Position numbers and translations under genes: made by a program. This document shows positions 20,327 to 28,034 of a stretch of 43,896 nucleotides of DNA, piece by piece. Source of the stretch: Acetobacter sicerae (GTDB lineage Bacteria; Pseudomonadota; Alphaproteobacteria; Acetobacterales; Acetobacteraceae); contig NZ_JAAABN010000020.1 in NCBI RefSeq assembly GCF_011516765.1, positions 1 through 43,896 on the forward strand. The letters run 5' to 3'. The notes under the pieces are model-generated. The model was not told the DNA's origin, ran no database searches, and worked only from the letters and a program-made list of their open reading frames with translations. Within the stretch, counting starts at the first letter, position 1. Every line of letters begins with the position of its first letter.

Positions 20327-20689
20327 TGGATGATGAATGTCTTGTAGGGCCGGAAGAACAGAACAAGGAGGCTGATAGTATCCATGGCCTCACTGCTGGC
20401 CGCTCCGGTGCTTTGTGTCGAGGAAAACCGAAAATGGTCCGCTATTGGAGACGCGTGACGGTTCGTTGAAAAGAAGAAGTGAGGCTTCAGATACATAAGG
20501 AGAAAATAGTCCATTCCTGAACATTATACGTCAAAAGATAACGTTGACACGAGCCATCGCATGTTTGCATCGGGAATGTTTCTGCAGGGGCAGTTATTTT
20601 GTAATCGAATACCGCAACCCAGATATGGAAAACCTGCCCGGAAAAATTGGCCTGACGGCGAATTTTTCCGGACATTTATTCGAAGTTTA
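20327..20689. other. Gap between the FseA-like gene and sulP
   Basis: About 360 bp, AT-richer to the right. No supported gene; short frames look like chance or remnants. It contains a strong terminator-like inverted repeat at 20638-20671. Confidence 0.4.
20638..20671 (-). terminator. Terminator of the SulP gene
   Basis: CCGGAAAAATT (20638-20648) and AATTTTTCCGG (20661-20671) form a perfect 11-bp stem with an inner GCC/GGC pair. It lies 19 bp beyond the SulP stop on the minus strand and is symmetric, so it may act in both directions. Confidence 0.7.
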
Positions 20690-22144
20690 TCAGGTGGTCA
20701 GGAGCTTTTCACTGGTCAACCGCATGACGATGCCATGCCGGAGCGCATGCAAGCCCTCGATTTCAACTTCAATGTCGCGAGCCTTGAGTTTGGATACGAT
20801 CTTCTCAATCATAGCCACCGAGGTCACGTCCCAGAAATGGGCGTTGTTCAGCCTGATGACGACCCGGCGCGCATTGGTCCTGAAGTCGATCTGATCGTGA
20901 AGAAGGTCAGACGAAGCAAAGAAAACCTGTCCCTCAACCTCGTAGATATCCGTACCCTCTTCTCTGATCTTTTTGACGTGCATCAAATGCGTCATAGACC
21001 AGGCAAAGAACACACCACTGAGCAGAACACCGACGAGCACACCTAGAGCCAGATCCGAGGATGCGACAGTCACGGCAACGGTTACGACCATGACGAGGCT
21101 TGAGAGCTTTGGAAAACGCGCAAGATCACGCAGGGATGACCACGAGAATGTGCTGATTGAGACCATGCACATAATGGCGACAAGGGCAGCCATTGGAATG
21201 CGGGCGACATAAGTATGCAGCATGACCATCAGAAACAGCAGGAAAGCGCCGGCAGTAAAGGTCGACAGACGTCCTTGGCCGCCGTACCGAAGATTGCCGA
21301 CTGTCTGCCCTACCATACCGCACCCGGCGATGCCGCCGAACAGTCCTACAAACACATTCGAGACACCAAGACCTACGCATTCCATTCTGGGATCACCGTG
21401 CGTGTCGGTCTCATCATCCACGACACCTGCTGTCATTAGAGATTCAAGGAGGCCCACAGATGCCATCGCAAGGGCATAGGGAAACACAATTTTCAGTGTG
21501 GCCAGATTGAATGGTACGTGGGGGATCGTAAAAGCAGGAAGGCCTGTCGGCAGCGTGCCCAGATCAGAGACAGTGTGCACCGGCATTGGATACCACATCG
21601 TGATGCCTGTCAGAACTACGATACAGATCAGGGGCGACGGTATCAGGGTTGATATCCGTGGCATGAGATAGATGATGGCAAGCCCAAGGGCAATCAGTGC
21701 ATACGTGTGCCACGTCACATGAAGCATTTGTGGTAACTGTGCCGAAAAGATCAGGATCGCGAGAGCATTCACAAAGCCGGTGCGGACCTCAGCCGATACG
21801 AAGCGCATAATGACCTGAAAGCCAAGCGCACCGAAAATGATCTGTAGTCCGCCAGCCAGTAATGTCGCGACGAGAAGGTATTGAAGCCCGTAGCTATGCA
21901 CGAGGGCCGCGGCTACGAGGGCCACGGAACCCGCCGCCCCTGAGATCATTCCCGGGCGGCCACCGGTGATGGAAATGGCGACGCTAATGACAAATGACGC
22001 GAAAAGGGAGACGGCGGGAGAGACGCCGGCAACGTAGGAGAAAGCAATGACCTCGGGAATGAGGGCGAAGGTGCCGACCATTCCGGCCAGCACTTCGCGC
22101 AGCGGGTTATAAGCCCACTGCGACCGATAAGTCGCAAAGTTCAT
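20690..22144 (-). CDS. SulP (SLC26) family anion transporter with STAS domain
   Basis: 484 aa from the ATG at 22144 (MNFATYRSQWAYNPLREVLAG). About 10-12 membrane helices; the family core AGMVGTFALIPEVIAFSYVAGVSP and GGRPGMISGAAGSVALV are clear, as are GLLESLMTAGVVDDET and NVFVGLFGGIAGCGMVGQ. The C-terminal 90 residues are a STAS domain (VEGQVFFASSDLLHDQI, VVIRLNNAHFWDVTSVAMIEK). This branch, with EVIAFS and a short loop, moves sulfate, bicarbonate or a related anion; the substrate is not certain. It sits alone between the regulatory module and the excisionase-like gene, as cargo. Confidence 0.88.
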   Translation of the reverse strand: MNFATYRSQWAYNPLREVLAGMVGTFALIPEVIAFSYVAGVSPAVSLFASFVISVAISITGGRPGMISGAAGSVALVAAALVHSYGLQYLLVATLLAGGLQIIFGALGFQVIMRFVSAEVRTGFVNALAILIFSAQLPQMLHVTWHTYALIALGLAIIYLMPRISTLIPSPLICIVVLTGITMWYPMPVHTVSDLGTLPTGLPAFTIPHVPFNLATLKIVFPYALAMASVGLLESLMTAGVVDDETDTHGDPRMECVGLGVSNVFVGLFGGIAGCGMVGQTVGNLRYGGQGRLSTFTAGAFLLFLMVMLHTYVARIPMAALVAIMCMVSISTFSWSSLRDLARFPKLSSLVMVVTVAVTVASSDLALGVLVGVLLSGVFFAWSMTHLMHVKKIREEGTDIYEVEGQVFFASSDLLHDQIDFRTNARRVVIRLNNAHFWDVTSVAMIEKIVSKLKARDIEVEIEGLHALRHGIVMRLTSEKLLTT

Positions 22145-22444
22145 GGCGTTTTTTCGAAACCTCTCTAGGTAGTAAGCACGCTCAATAAGGTTTCGTCGTA
22201 TTGTGGCCCGACGCGGCAATGGTGCTTGCAGGGTAGTCAGGTCGTGAGGTCGATGCAACCCGAGAAGACAGACCAGCCAACACAACGTTGACTGCTGCAA
22301 TGGCGTGATCGTCTTGTGAGGACCGACATCCCAACGTCCCAGAACGTATGGACTGTAGACCGCTGCCCCACTGTTGAACCCGGCTTTCTTTCTCTGTTGG
22401 CTGAACCGGACGGCGACACGATGCAGTAAGCGGTCCAGGCCCCA

Positions 22445-22590
22445 TGTCCTTGGCTACTGGGTCATGGGGCCCGGCATGGGCTAAGTTCGCAATTTGCTGA
22501 GAGCAGACCATATGGCATGGGTTATGGTTCAGAAACTGGCAGACTGGCTCGTGTCATCGCAGCATGATGTCCGCTTACCGAAACCTTCAG
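22445..22590 (+). pseudogene. Degraded 3' end of a second arsO
   Basis: The frame MVQKLADWLVSSQHDVRLPKP matches the ArsO C-terminus [21 protein letters not shown] (5339-5400). The DNA GATGTCCGCTTACC...AAACCTT agrees at 21 of 22 bases over the last stretch. Upstream, in a different frame, PWLLGHG matches LWLLGYG, so the relic also has a frameshift, and the stop TGA has become TCA. It is an old copy of the ars operon end, or the trace of a recombination event. Confidence 0.7.
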
Positions 22591-22686
22591 CAGAACTTTG
22601 TATGATTGGGACGAGGGCGAAAGCCGAAATCCAGTTGGTTCGGTCGCCCGGTTCGAGGCGGCCGCGTCGCCATCTCCCGCCAGTCA

Positions 22687-22720
22687 AGGACCGATCTCGC
22701 CCCCCGATGAGATCGGTCCT
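22687..22720. promoter_or_regulatory. 12-bp perfect inverted repeat upstream of the excisionase-like gene
   Basis: AGGACCGATCTC (22687-22698) and GAGATCGGTCCT (22709-22720) with a 10-bp C-rich spacer, 86 bp before the start of the HTH gene that opens the replication/transfer operon. It may be an activator site (for example for the FseA-like protein), or a leader hairpin. No T-run follows, so it is not a terminator. Confidence 0.55.
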
Positions 22721-22806
22721 AGTCCCGGAAGACCTCGCTCCGCCACGCTGATCCCTGCTGGCCGCATCTGTCCCGCGGCCCCAGCCAGCGACCACGGAGC
22801 CACCTC

Positions 22807-23091
22807 ATGTCCGCCAATTACAGCGATCTGCCGCCGCGCTATCTGCGCACGCCCGACGCCTCGCGCTTCGTCGGACTATCTATTCGCACACTGGAGAAAC
22901 ACCGGATCTACGGCACCGGACCGCGCTACTCGAAGCTCGGTGGCCGCGTGGTCTATCGGGTGGATGAGTTGCAGGCCTGGGTCGAGAGTGGTGCCCGCGC
23001 CCATACCTCGGACACCACTGCCGGCGTCGTGCCGGCGGCCGCGCGGCAAAGTCCGCTGATTCCGCCGACATCACGCGGGAGCCGTCGCTGA
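22807..23091 (+). CDS. Excisionase-like HTH protein (RdfS/AlpA type)
   Basis: 94 aa. RYLRTPDASRFVGLSIRTLEKHRIYGTGPRYSKLGGRVVYRVDELQAWVES (about 11-62) is the MerR-like winged helix of excisionases and AlpA regulators. In ICEMlSym such a protein, RdfS, is switched on by FseA, drives excision and heads the transfer operon. This gene is likewise first in a tightly packed operon with traF. Its stop overlaps the repA start by one base (TGATG). Ordinary plasmids carry similar proteins next to repA, so a transcriptional role is the alternative. Confidence 0.82.
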   Translation: MSANYSDLPPRYLRTPDASRFVGLSIRTLEKHRIYGTGPRYSKLGGRVVYRVDELQAWVESGARAHTSDTTAGVVPAAARQSPLIPPTSRGSRR

Positions 23092-24146
23092 TGCCTCCGC
23101 CCGGCAGGGCGCGCTCCGAGCGCGAGCAACTGGAACTCTTCCACGCTATCGCGGGAGATTTCGCTCCTCGTGACGCACAGGATCTGATGGCGTTTCCGTT
23201 CTTCAGCCTCGCCAAATCCCCCCGCATGGTCCCGATCGATTACCGGACCCCGGACGTCACCATCCGGGTCGAGGCGTCTGCCGAACATGGCATGGCCACG
23301 ATCTGGGATGCTGACGTGCTGATCTGGGCCGCCAGCCATCTCGTTGCCGCGCGTGACGCCGGTCGGCGCACGTCGCGGCTGATGGTGGCCAGCCCGCGCG
23401 AGATCCTGACCTTCATCGGTCGGGGCGACAGCGCGCGGGACTATGAGCGGCTGGAAGCGGCCTTCGACCGGCTGCAATCCACCACGATCAAGACGTCGCT
23501 GCGGCAGACCGGCAAGGGGCAACTGCACCGCTTTTCCTGGATCAACGAATGGAAACGGCATACCGCGCGGGAAGGGCGCACCCGCGTGATCGAACTGATC
23601 CTGCCCGACTGGTTCTACCAGGCGGTTCTCGATGACGCGCTCGTGCTGACCATCGACCCGGCCTATTTTGGCCTCACCGGCGGTCTGGAGCGCTGGCTCT
23701 ATCGCATCGTGCGCAAGCATGGCGGTCGCCAGCGTGCGGGCTGGGCCTTCGGCCTGCGCCATCTCTACGAAAAATCCGCCAGTCTTTCCCCCTATCGGCG
23801 CTTTGCCTTCGAACTGCGCGACATGGCGAAGCGGCAGCCCTTTGCCGGCTATCGGCTGTCGGTGCGTCCCGACCGCAACGGCAATGACACGCTGGCCTTT
23901 GCACCTGTCAAATTATCCACAGGCGTCTGTGGACAAGCTGTGAGTTCATCCGTGCTATCAGTTGTGGATTTATCCGTGCCATCACTGCCACGGCATCCGT
24001 GCTATCGTTTGCGGAAAACGCCGAATCATGACATTGAATCAATTGGTTACGACGCCCTTAACTTAGATTCTAACTTAAAAGAGTCTAACTTTAAGGATGT
24101 TGGCCCCCCTGCCGATCCGTGGAAAACCCCCGGAGAGGGGCCATGA
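23091..24146 (+). CDS. repA: Replication initiator RepA
   Basis: 351 aa. REQLELFHAIAGDFAPRDAQDLMAFPFFSLAK at the N-terminus, RLMVASPREILTFIGRGDSARDYERLEAAFDRLQST (winged-helix DNA-binding part) and LTGGLERWLYRIVRKHGG mark the RepA/replication-initiator-A family. It opens origin DNA for replication. The last 80 residues are not conserved protein sequence. They are encoded by DNA holding DnaA boxes and iterons, so the gene end doubles as an origin. It overlaps parA by 4 bp (ATGA). Confidence 0.92.
   Translation: MPPPGRARSEREQLELFHAIAGDFAPRDAQDLMAFPFFSLAKSPRMVPIDYRTPDVTIRVEASAEHGMATIWDADVLIWAASHLVAARDAGRRTSRLMVASPREILTFIGRGDSARDYERLEAAFDRLQSTTIKTSLRQTGKGQLHRFSWINEWKRHTAREGRTRVIELILPDWFYQAVLDDALVLTIDPAYFGLTGGLERWLYRIVRKHGGRQRAGWAFGLRHLYEKSASLSPYRRFAFELRDMAKRQPFAGYRLSVRPDRNGNDTLAFAPVKLSTGVCGQAVSSSVLSVVDLSVPSLPRHPCYRLRKTPNHDIESIGYDALNLDSNLKESNFKDVGPPADPWKTPGEGP
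23913..24100. other. Candidate replication origin (oriV) inside the repA 3' end
   Basis: TTATCCACA (23913-23921) is a perfect DnaA box; further boxes-like TGTGGACAA (23929-23937) and TTGTGGATTT (23962-23971) follow on the other strand. Three 13-bp iterons ATCCGTGCYATCR start at 23948, 23972 and 23995, a spacing of 24 and 23 bp (about two helix turns). Then comes the most AT-rich stretch of the area (24028-24100) with TCTAACTT repeated, suited for unwinding. The arrangement is that of a plasmid oriV. Confidence 0.75.
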
Positions 24147-24781
24147 TCGTGGCTTTCCTCAACCAGAAGGGCGGCGTCGGCAAGACGACTCTGGCGCTGC
24201 ATCTCGCCGGCCAATGGGCTCGGGAAGGCCAGCGCGTGACGGTCATCGACGCCGATCCGCAGGGTTCGGCGCTGGACTGGTCGGCGCAGCGCGCGCGGGA
24301 AGGACTGCCCCGGCTGTTCGGCGTGATCGGGCTGGCACGCGACACACTCCACCACGAGGCGCCCCAACTAGCTCAGGGGGTGGATCACGTCGTCATCGAC
24401 GGTCCGCCTCGGGTGGCGGCATTATTGCGCTCCGCTCTGCTGGCTGCCGACCTGGTGCTGATTCCCGCGCAGCCTTCGCCGTTCGACGGATGGGCTTCGG
24501 CCGAGATGCTGCGGCTGCTGGAGGACGCGCGCTTCTTCCGTCCCGGCCTGCTGGCCCGCTTCGTGCTCAACCGCTGCGCCGCGCGCACGGTCATCGCCCG
24601 CGAAACCCGGCTGGCGCTGATGGGGCATGAGCCTGCCGCTCTAGCGGCGCGGATCGGCCAGCGGGTTGCTTTCGCCGACGCCGCGCGCACCGGCCGCCTG
24701 GTCTGCGACCTGCGCCCGCACGGGATTGCCGCCCGCGAAATCGCCGCCCTGACGGCCGAGATCGGGGGGCTGGTGCCATGA
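24143..24781 (+). CDS. parA: ParA-type partition ATPase
   Basis: 212 aa. MIVAFLNQKGGVGKTTLALHLA contains the deviant Walker A box KGGVGKTT; VIDADPQGSALDW is Walker A', and HVVIDGPPR Walker B. This short form (about 210 aa, no N-terminal HTH) is a type Ib ParA. It would segregate the element with a small RHH partner, probably the 80-aa protein two genes on. The start overlaps repA and the stop overlaps the methyltransferase by 4 bp each. Confidence 0.95.
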   Translation: MIVAFLNQKGGVGKTTLALHLAGQWAREGQRVTVIDADPQGSALDWSAQRAREGLPRLFGVIGLARDTLHHEAPQLAQGVDHVVIDGPPRVAALLRSALLAADLVLIPAQPSPFDGWASAEMLRLLEDARFFRPGLLARFVLNRCAARTVIARETRLALMGHEPAALAARIGQRVAFADAARTGRLVCDLRPHGIAAREIAALTAEIGGLVP

Positions 24782-25521
24782 CCCTCCTGACCGGCGACAG
24801 CGCGCTCCTGATGCCCTGGCACGGCCCCTACGACATGATCCTGGTCGACCCGCCCTATGGCGATACGTCGCTCGCCTGGGACCGGCGCGTGGCGGACTGG
24901 CCCGGCAAGGCACTCGCCGCCCTGAAACCGAGCGGCTCGCTCTGGGTCTTCGGCTCCCTGCGGAGCTTTCTCGCATCCAACGCGGCATTTCGGAATGCGG
25001 GCTGGAAATATGCTCAGGAACTGGTCTGGGAGAAGCAGAACGGTTCCAGCTTCCATGCCGATCGCTTCCGCCGCGTGCATGAACTGATCGTCCAGTTCTA
25101 TCGCGACGATACGCCCTGGCGCGCCGTCTACAATGTTGTTCCCACCACGTCCGATGCGCGGGCGCGCACGGTAAGGCGGAGACACCGGCCGCCCCACATG
25201 GGCCGGATCGATGCCGGCCATTACGTGAGCGAGGATGGCGGCCCGCGCCTGATGCGCTCCGTGATTCCGGTCCGCAATGCGCATGGGCGCGCCATCCATC
25301 CCACCGAGAAGCCGGTGGCACTGCTGGAGATCCTGATCCGCACGAGCTGCCCACCAGGTGGCCTGGTGGGCGACTGGTTCGCCGGCTCGGGCGCGGCCGG
25401 TGTCGCCTGCCGGCTCGCCGGTCGGCGCTATGTCGGCTGCGAGATCGATCCAGTCATGGCGCAAAAGGCGCGCGACCGCATCGCCTCCGTGCTGCCGCTC
25501 GGCGAAGGAATTTCGCCATGA
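24778..25521 (+). CDS. Orphan DNA methyltransferase (N6-A/N4-C, beta class)
   Basis: 247 aa. The catalytic motif VDPPYGD is at residues 23-29 and the SAM-binding DWFAGSGAAGVACRLAG near 198-215, in the order DPPY before FxGxG, which defines the beta class. HPTEKPVALLEILIR precedes the SAM motif as usual. There is no restriction gene next to it. It lies between parA and the RHH gene with 4-bp overlaps, so its expression is coupled to replication and partition. A role in marking the element DNA or protecting it in a new host is inferred. Confidence 0.92.
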   Translation: MTLLTGDSALLMPWHGPYDMILVDPPYGDTSLAWDRRVADWPGKALAALKPSGSLWVFGSLRSFLASNAAFRNAGWKYAQELVWEKQNGSSFHADRFRRVHELIVQFYRDDTPWRAVYNVVPTTSDARARTVRRRHRPPHMGRIDAGHYVSEDGGPRLMRSVIPVRNAHGRAIHPTEKPVALLEILIRTSCPPGGLVGDWFAGSGAAGVACRLAGRRYVGCEIDPVMAQKARDRIASVLPLGEGISP

Positions 25522-25760
25522 CGGAACGTCGCACGCCGCCCGGCTTCGCGGCGCGTCCCGCCGATCCCGAACGCTGGGTCAGGGCGCCGGACAAGCCTTC
25601 GACCATCAACCGCTTTACCGCCCGGCTGACCATCGACGTCACGCCGGCGCTGCGCGCGCGGCTCAAGGTCGCGGCGTTCCAGCGCGGCATCACGGTCGCC
25701 GACATGCTGCGCGCGCTGCTGGCCCGCGAGTTCCCCGATACTGCTGGAGATGTGCCATGA
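25518..25760 (+). CDS. Small RHH protein, candidate ParG-like partner of ParA
   Basis: 80 aa. RFTARLTIDVTPALRARLKVAAFQRGITVADMLRALLAREF is a ribbon-helix-helix domain: a short strand followed by two helices. Small RHH proteins next to type Ib ParA act as centromere-binding partners. The basic N-terminal arm (RRTPPGFAARPADPER) fits ParG-like proteins. Overlaps both neighbours by 4 bp. Confidence 0.8.
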   Translation: MTERRTPPGFAARPADPERWVRAPDKPSTINRFTARLTIDVTPALRARLKVAAFQRGITVADMLRALLAREFPDTAGDVP

Positions 25761-26221
25761 CCGACACCCTCGCTCATGTCGAACTGACCTGGATCGAGAA
25801 GCGCATCGAGCACTGGATCCGCTTCGGCTCTGTCGCCCATGAGCAGATTCTCGATCGTCGTCGGCGGATACTGAGCTTTCCGCCGGACACCGTATTCGCC
25901 TTCCTGCGCTGGGCAGCGAACGATTACGGCACGGTGGTGTCCTGCATCGACATCGTGCGCGTCACCCGTCCCGGCGAGCCGTATCAGACGGTGCCGTTCG
26001 TGCGCCCCGGCGGGGAGAGCCTGTTGCGCCAGAGCGGTTGGCCGAAGGTCCGTCTGGTGCTCGAAGCTGTCGATCGTATCGAAGCTATCGGCATCGACCC
26101 CGTCGACGTGGCGCCCGAGCATTGGCGGCATCTGCACAATCGGATGCTCTCCGGGCAGGCGGCACGCTCCTACACGCGCGACCGCCATCAGGCCTGGCTG
26201 CGCCGGAGGGCGGTGTCATGA
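25757..26221 (+). CDS. DUF2840 family protein
   Basis: 154 aa. VELTWIEKRIEHWIRFGSVAHEQILDRRRRILSF and FAFLRWAANDYGTVVSCIDIVR, GWPKVRLVLEAVDRIEAIGIDP are the conserved DUF2840 blocks. The family lies next to traF on alphaproteobacterial plasmids and ICEs; function unknown. ATG overlaps the RHH stop, and the stop overlaps the traF start (ATGA). Confidence 0.9.
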   Translation: MTDTLAHVELTWIEKRIEHWIRFGSVAHEQILDRRRRILSFPPDTVFAFLRWAANDYGTVVSCIDIVRVTRPGEPYQTVPFVRPGGESLLRQSGWPKVRLVLEAVDRIEAIGIDPVDVAPEHWRHLHNRMLSGQAARSYTRDRHQAWLRRRAVS

Positions 26222-26760
26222 CGCGCCTTGGTTGGTTCTTCACCACGTATTTCGCAATACTCGGTGTTGGCACGTCAGTGGCGATTCATCCGGCGCCCCG
26301 GCTGATCTGGAATGCCACCGCCAGTACACCGGTCGGATTGTATCGCCTGCAATCGGTAAGCACCCTGCATGTCGACGACCTGATCGCGATCCGACCACCG
26401 GCCGACATTGCCACGATGCTGGCGCACGGCGGCTATCTGCCCCTCGGTGTGCCGCTGCTCAAGCCGGTTGCCGCACTGCCGGGGCAATTGGTCTGCCGGA
26501 TCGGTACTGCTGTTTCGGTCGACGGCAAGGCGCTTGGCGAGGCACTCGCCTACGATCATCGCGGTCGTCCGCTGCCGATCTGGCAAGGCTGTCGGCACGT
26601 CCTGCCCGGCCAGATTTTCGTCATGAACGCAGCAGTCCCGACCAGTCTTGACGGTCGCTATTTCGGCATCCTGCCGGTCGCTGCGGTGCTCGGCCGCGCG
26701 CAGCCGCTGTGGCTCGTGCCGTCACCGATGTCTCCCACCCCCAAGCAGAAACGAGGCTGA
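26218..26760 (+). CDS. traF: S26-family signal peptidase TraF
   Basis: 180 aa. One N-terminal membrane helix (about 3-24), then WNATASTPVGLYR with the catalytic Ser36 and GVPLLKPVAALPGQLVC with Lys82, the Ser/Lys dyad of S26 peptidases. DGRYFGILPVAAVLGRA is the last family box. In RP4-type systems TraF cyclises the pilin TrbC; no trbC is in this window. The frame is open further upstream but this ATG overlaps the DUF2840 stop and gives the known family start. Confidence 0.92.
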   Translation: MTRLGWFFTTYFAILGVGTSVAIHPAPRLIWNATASTPVGLYRLQSVSTLHVDDLIAIRPPADIATMLAHGGYLPLGVPLLKPVAALPGQLVCRIGTAVSVDGKALGEALAYDHRGRPLPIWQGCRHVLPGQIFVMNAAVPTSLDGRYFGILPVAAVLGRAQPLWLVPSPMSPTPKQKRG

Positions 26761-26761
26761 C

Positions 26762-27100
26762 ATGGCCCAGATCGGAACTTTTACACGCACGGCTGACGGC
26801 TTCGCCGGTCGGCTGCGCACGCTCGCCCTCGACGTCGAACTAACGATCGTGCCGGCGACATCGTCGGACGCCGAGCATGCGCCCGATTATCGCGTCCATC
26901 TCGGTGACGCCGATGCCGGACCAGAGGTCGGCGCGGCCTGGAAACGCACCGGCGAGAAGGCGGGCACCTATCTCTCGCTGGTTCTCGACGACCCCATGCT
27001 GGCGCAGCCGATCCGCGCCAATCTGTTCCAGTCCGATCGTCAGGGGCGTGCCTTCCATCTGGTCTGGAGCCGCCCGGTGAAGCGTGATGACCGGCGGTAA
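26762..27100 (+). CDS. DUF736 family protein (copy 2)
   Basis: 112 aa. MAQIGTFTRTADGFAGRLRTLAL and VGAAWKRTGEKAGTYLSLVLDDPMLAQPIRANLF match the DUF736 blocks. It starts one base after the traF stop and overlaps the transglycosylase gene by 17 bp. It is diverged from copy 1 at 17878, so the two are probably old paralogues. Confidence 0.93.
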   Translation: MAQIGTFTRTADGFAGRLRTLALDVELTIVPATSSDAEHAPDYRVHLGDADAGPEVGAAWKRTGEKAGTYLSLVLDDPMLAQPIRANLFQSDRQGRAFHLVWSRPVKRDDRR

Positions 27101-27788
27101 GGCGGCGCTCCGTCTGCTCGGTGTCGTGCTTCCGGCCGTCGTTTCATTGACGGTGCCGACGCATAATGCGGTTGCCGATCCCTACGCCGACATGATCGCG
27201 GAAGCCGCCACGCGCGCGCAGATTCCGGCCTCATGGATTGCTGCCGTGCTGCACGCGGAGAGCAGGGGCGATGCGCATGCCGTGTCGTCGGCGGGTGCGA
27301 TGGGGCTCATGCAGGTGATGCCCGGAACATGGGCCAGCCTGCGTACGTCGCTCGGCCTCGGCGACGATCCGTTCGACCCGCGTGACAACATTCTGGCTGG
27401 TGCGACCTATCTGCGCTGGATGCGGGATCGCTATGGCGAAGCCGGATTTCTGGCTGCTTATAATGCCGGTCCCGCGCGCTATGACGAGCATCTCGCAACC
27501 GGCCGACCACTGCCTGCCGAGACGCGGGATTACGTTGCATCGGTCAGCGCGCGGCTGGCTCTTCCGCCTGCCGATGACATCGTGATCGGTGCTTCGGAGA
27601 CACCGTCCTGGCAGAGATCTTCACTCTTTCCGGCGTCATTCCTGCGCACAGGAAATGCCCCTCGGCATGGCGAGAGCGCGCATGATCCGGTGCATGCCGA
27701 TGACGCTCGCCCGACAGACTGGACGGCACTCGCACCGCAGTCGGTCGGGCTGTTCATCGCCTCAGGGCATGGGGAAGCACGTCGATGA
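27084..27788 (+). CDS. Lytic transglycosylase (VirB1/TrbN-like)
   Basis: 234 aa. A signal-like N-terminus (LLGVVLPAVVSLTVPTHNAVA) leads to an SLT domain: SWIAAVLHAESRGDAHAVSS with catalytic Glu59, then GAMGLMQVMPGTW and FLAAYNAGPARYDEHL. It cuts peptidoglycan in the periplasm to let the conjugation channel through. The C-terminal 70 residues are not conserved. Start is MMTGG; the second ATG 3 bp on is equally possible. Confidence 0.9.
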   Translation: MMTGGKAALRLLGVVLPAVVSLTVPTHNAVADPYADMIAEAATRAQIPASWIAAVLHAESRGDAHAVSSAGAMGLMQVMPGTWASLRTSLGLGDDPFDPRDNILAGATYLRWMRDRYGEAGFLAAYNAGPARYDEHLATGRPLPAETRDYVASVSARLALPPADDIVIGASETPSWQRSSLFPASFLRTGNAPRHGESAHDPVHADDARPTDWTALAPQSVGLFIASGHGEARR

Positions 27789-28034
27789 CCCCCGTTCCGG
27801 TCCATCGGGCGTTGGCGGGCCATGGGTGCCTTTGGGAGGGGGCGCTGGGGGGAGGCTGGCAACGGAGGGAAGGACGGCAAGGTAAAAGCAGCGCCCGTTC
27901 GGGGCTGCATGTGGTTGGTTTGATTGGGGAATTTGTCCTCTCACCACGCACCGCCTGCGGCGGCCCGTGCCATTTTCCTAATCTTTTCAACGATCCGGGC
28001 GCCGTCAGGCGTAAATCGATGCGGAGAGCCGGCC
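27789..28034. other. Gap before the relaxase gene, possible oriT
   Basis: 246 bp, purine-rich at the left, with a short dyad (GCACCGCC-TGC-GGCGG) near 27948-27965 followed by an AT-richer strip (27971-27990). Relaxase genes often lie beside oriT, but no known nic sequence could be recognised, so this is only a place to look. Confidence 0.25.

Larger units (their letters stand above)
22145..22806. other. Gap with an arsO relic and a leader dyad
   Basis: About 660 bp with no intact gene. The left part (22145-22440) shows nothing I can name. A degraded arsO 3' end lies at about 22445-22590 and a perfect 12-bp inverted repeat at 22687-22720, each listed separately. Confidence 0.5.

Noticed and set aside
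22494..22751. 85-aa frame starting MLRADHMAWVM as a gene
   Set aside because: Its sense part is a relic of the arsO 3' end; the rest is unrelated and there is no ribosome-binding site.
23948..24007. CRISPR array from the three short repeats in repA
   Set aside because: Repeats are 13 bp with 10-11 bp between and lie by DnaA boxes; this is an iteron pattern. No CRISPR array or cas gene was seen anywhere.
24385..25464. Leftward 359-aa frame over parA and the methyltransferase
   Set aside because: Antisense to two genes with full motifs; composition of a shadow frame.
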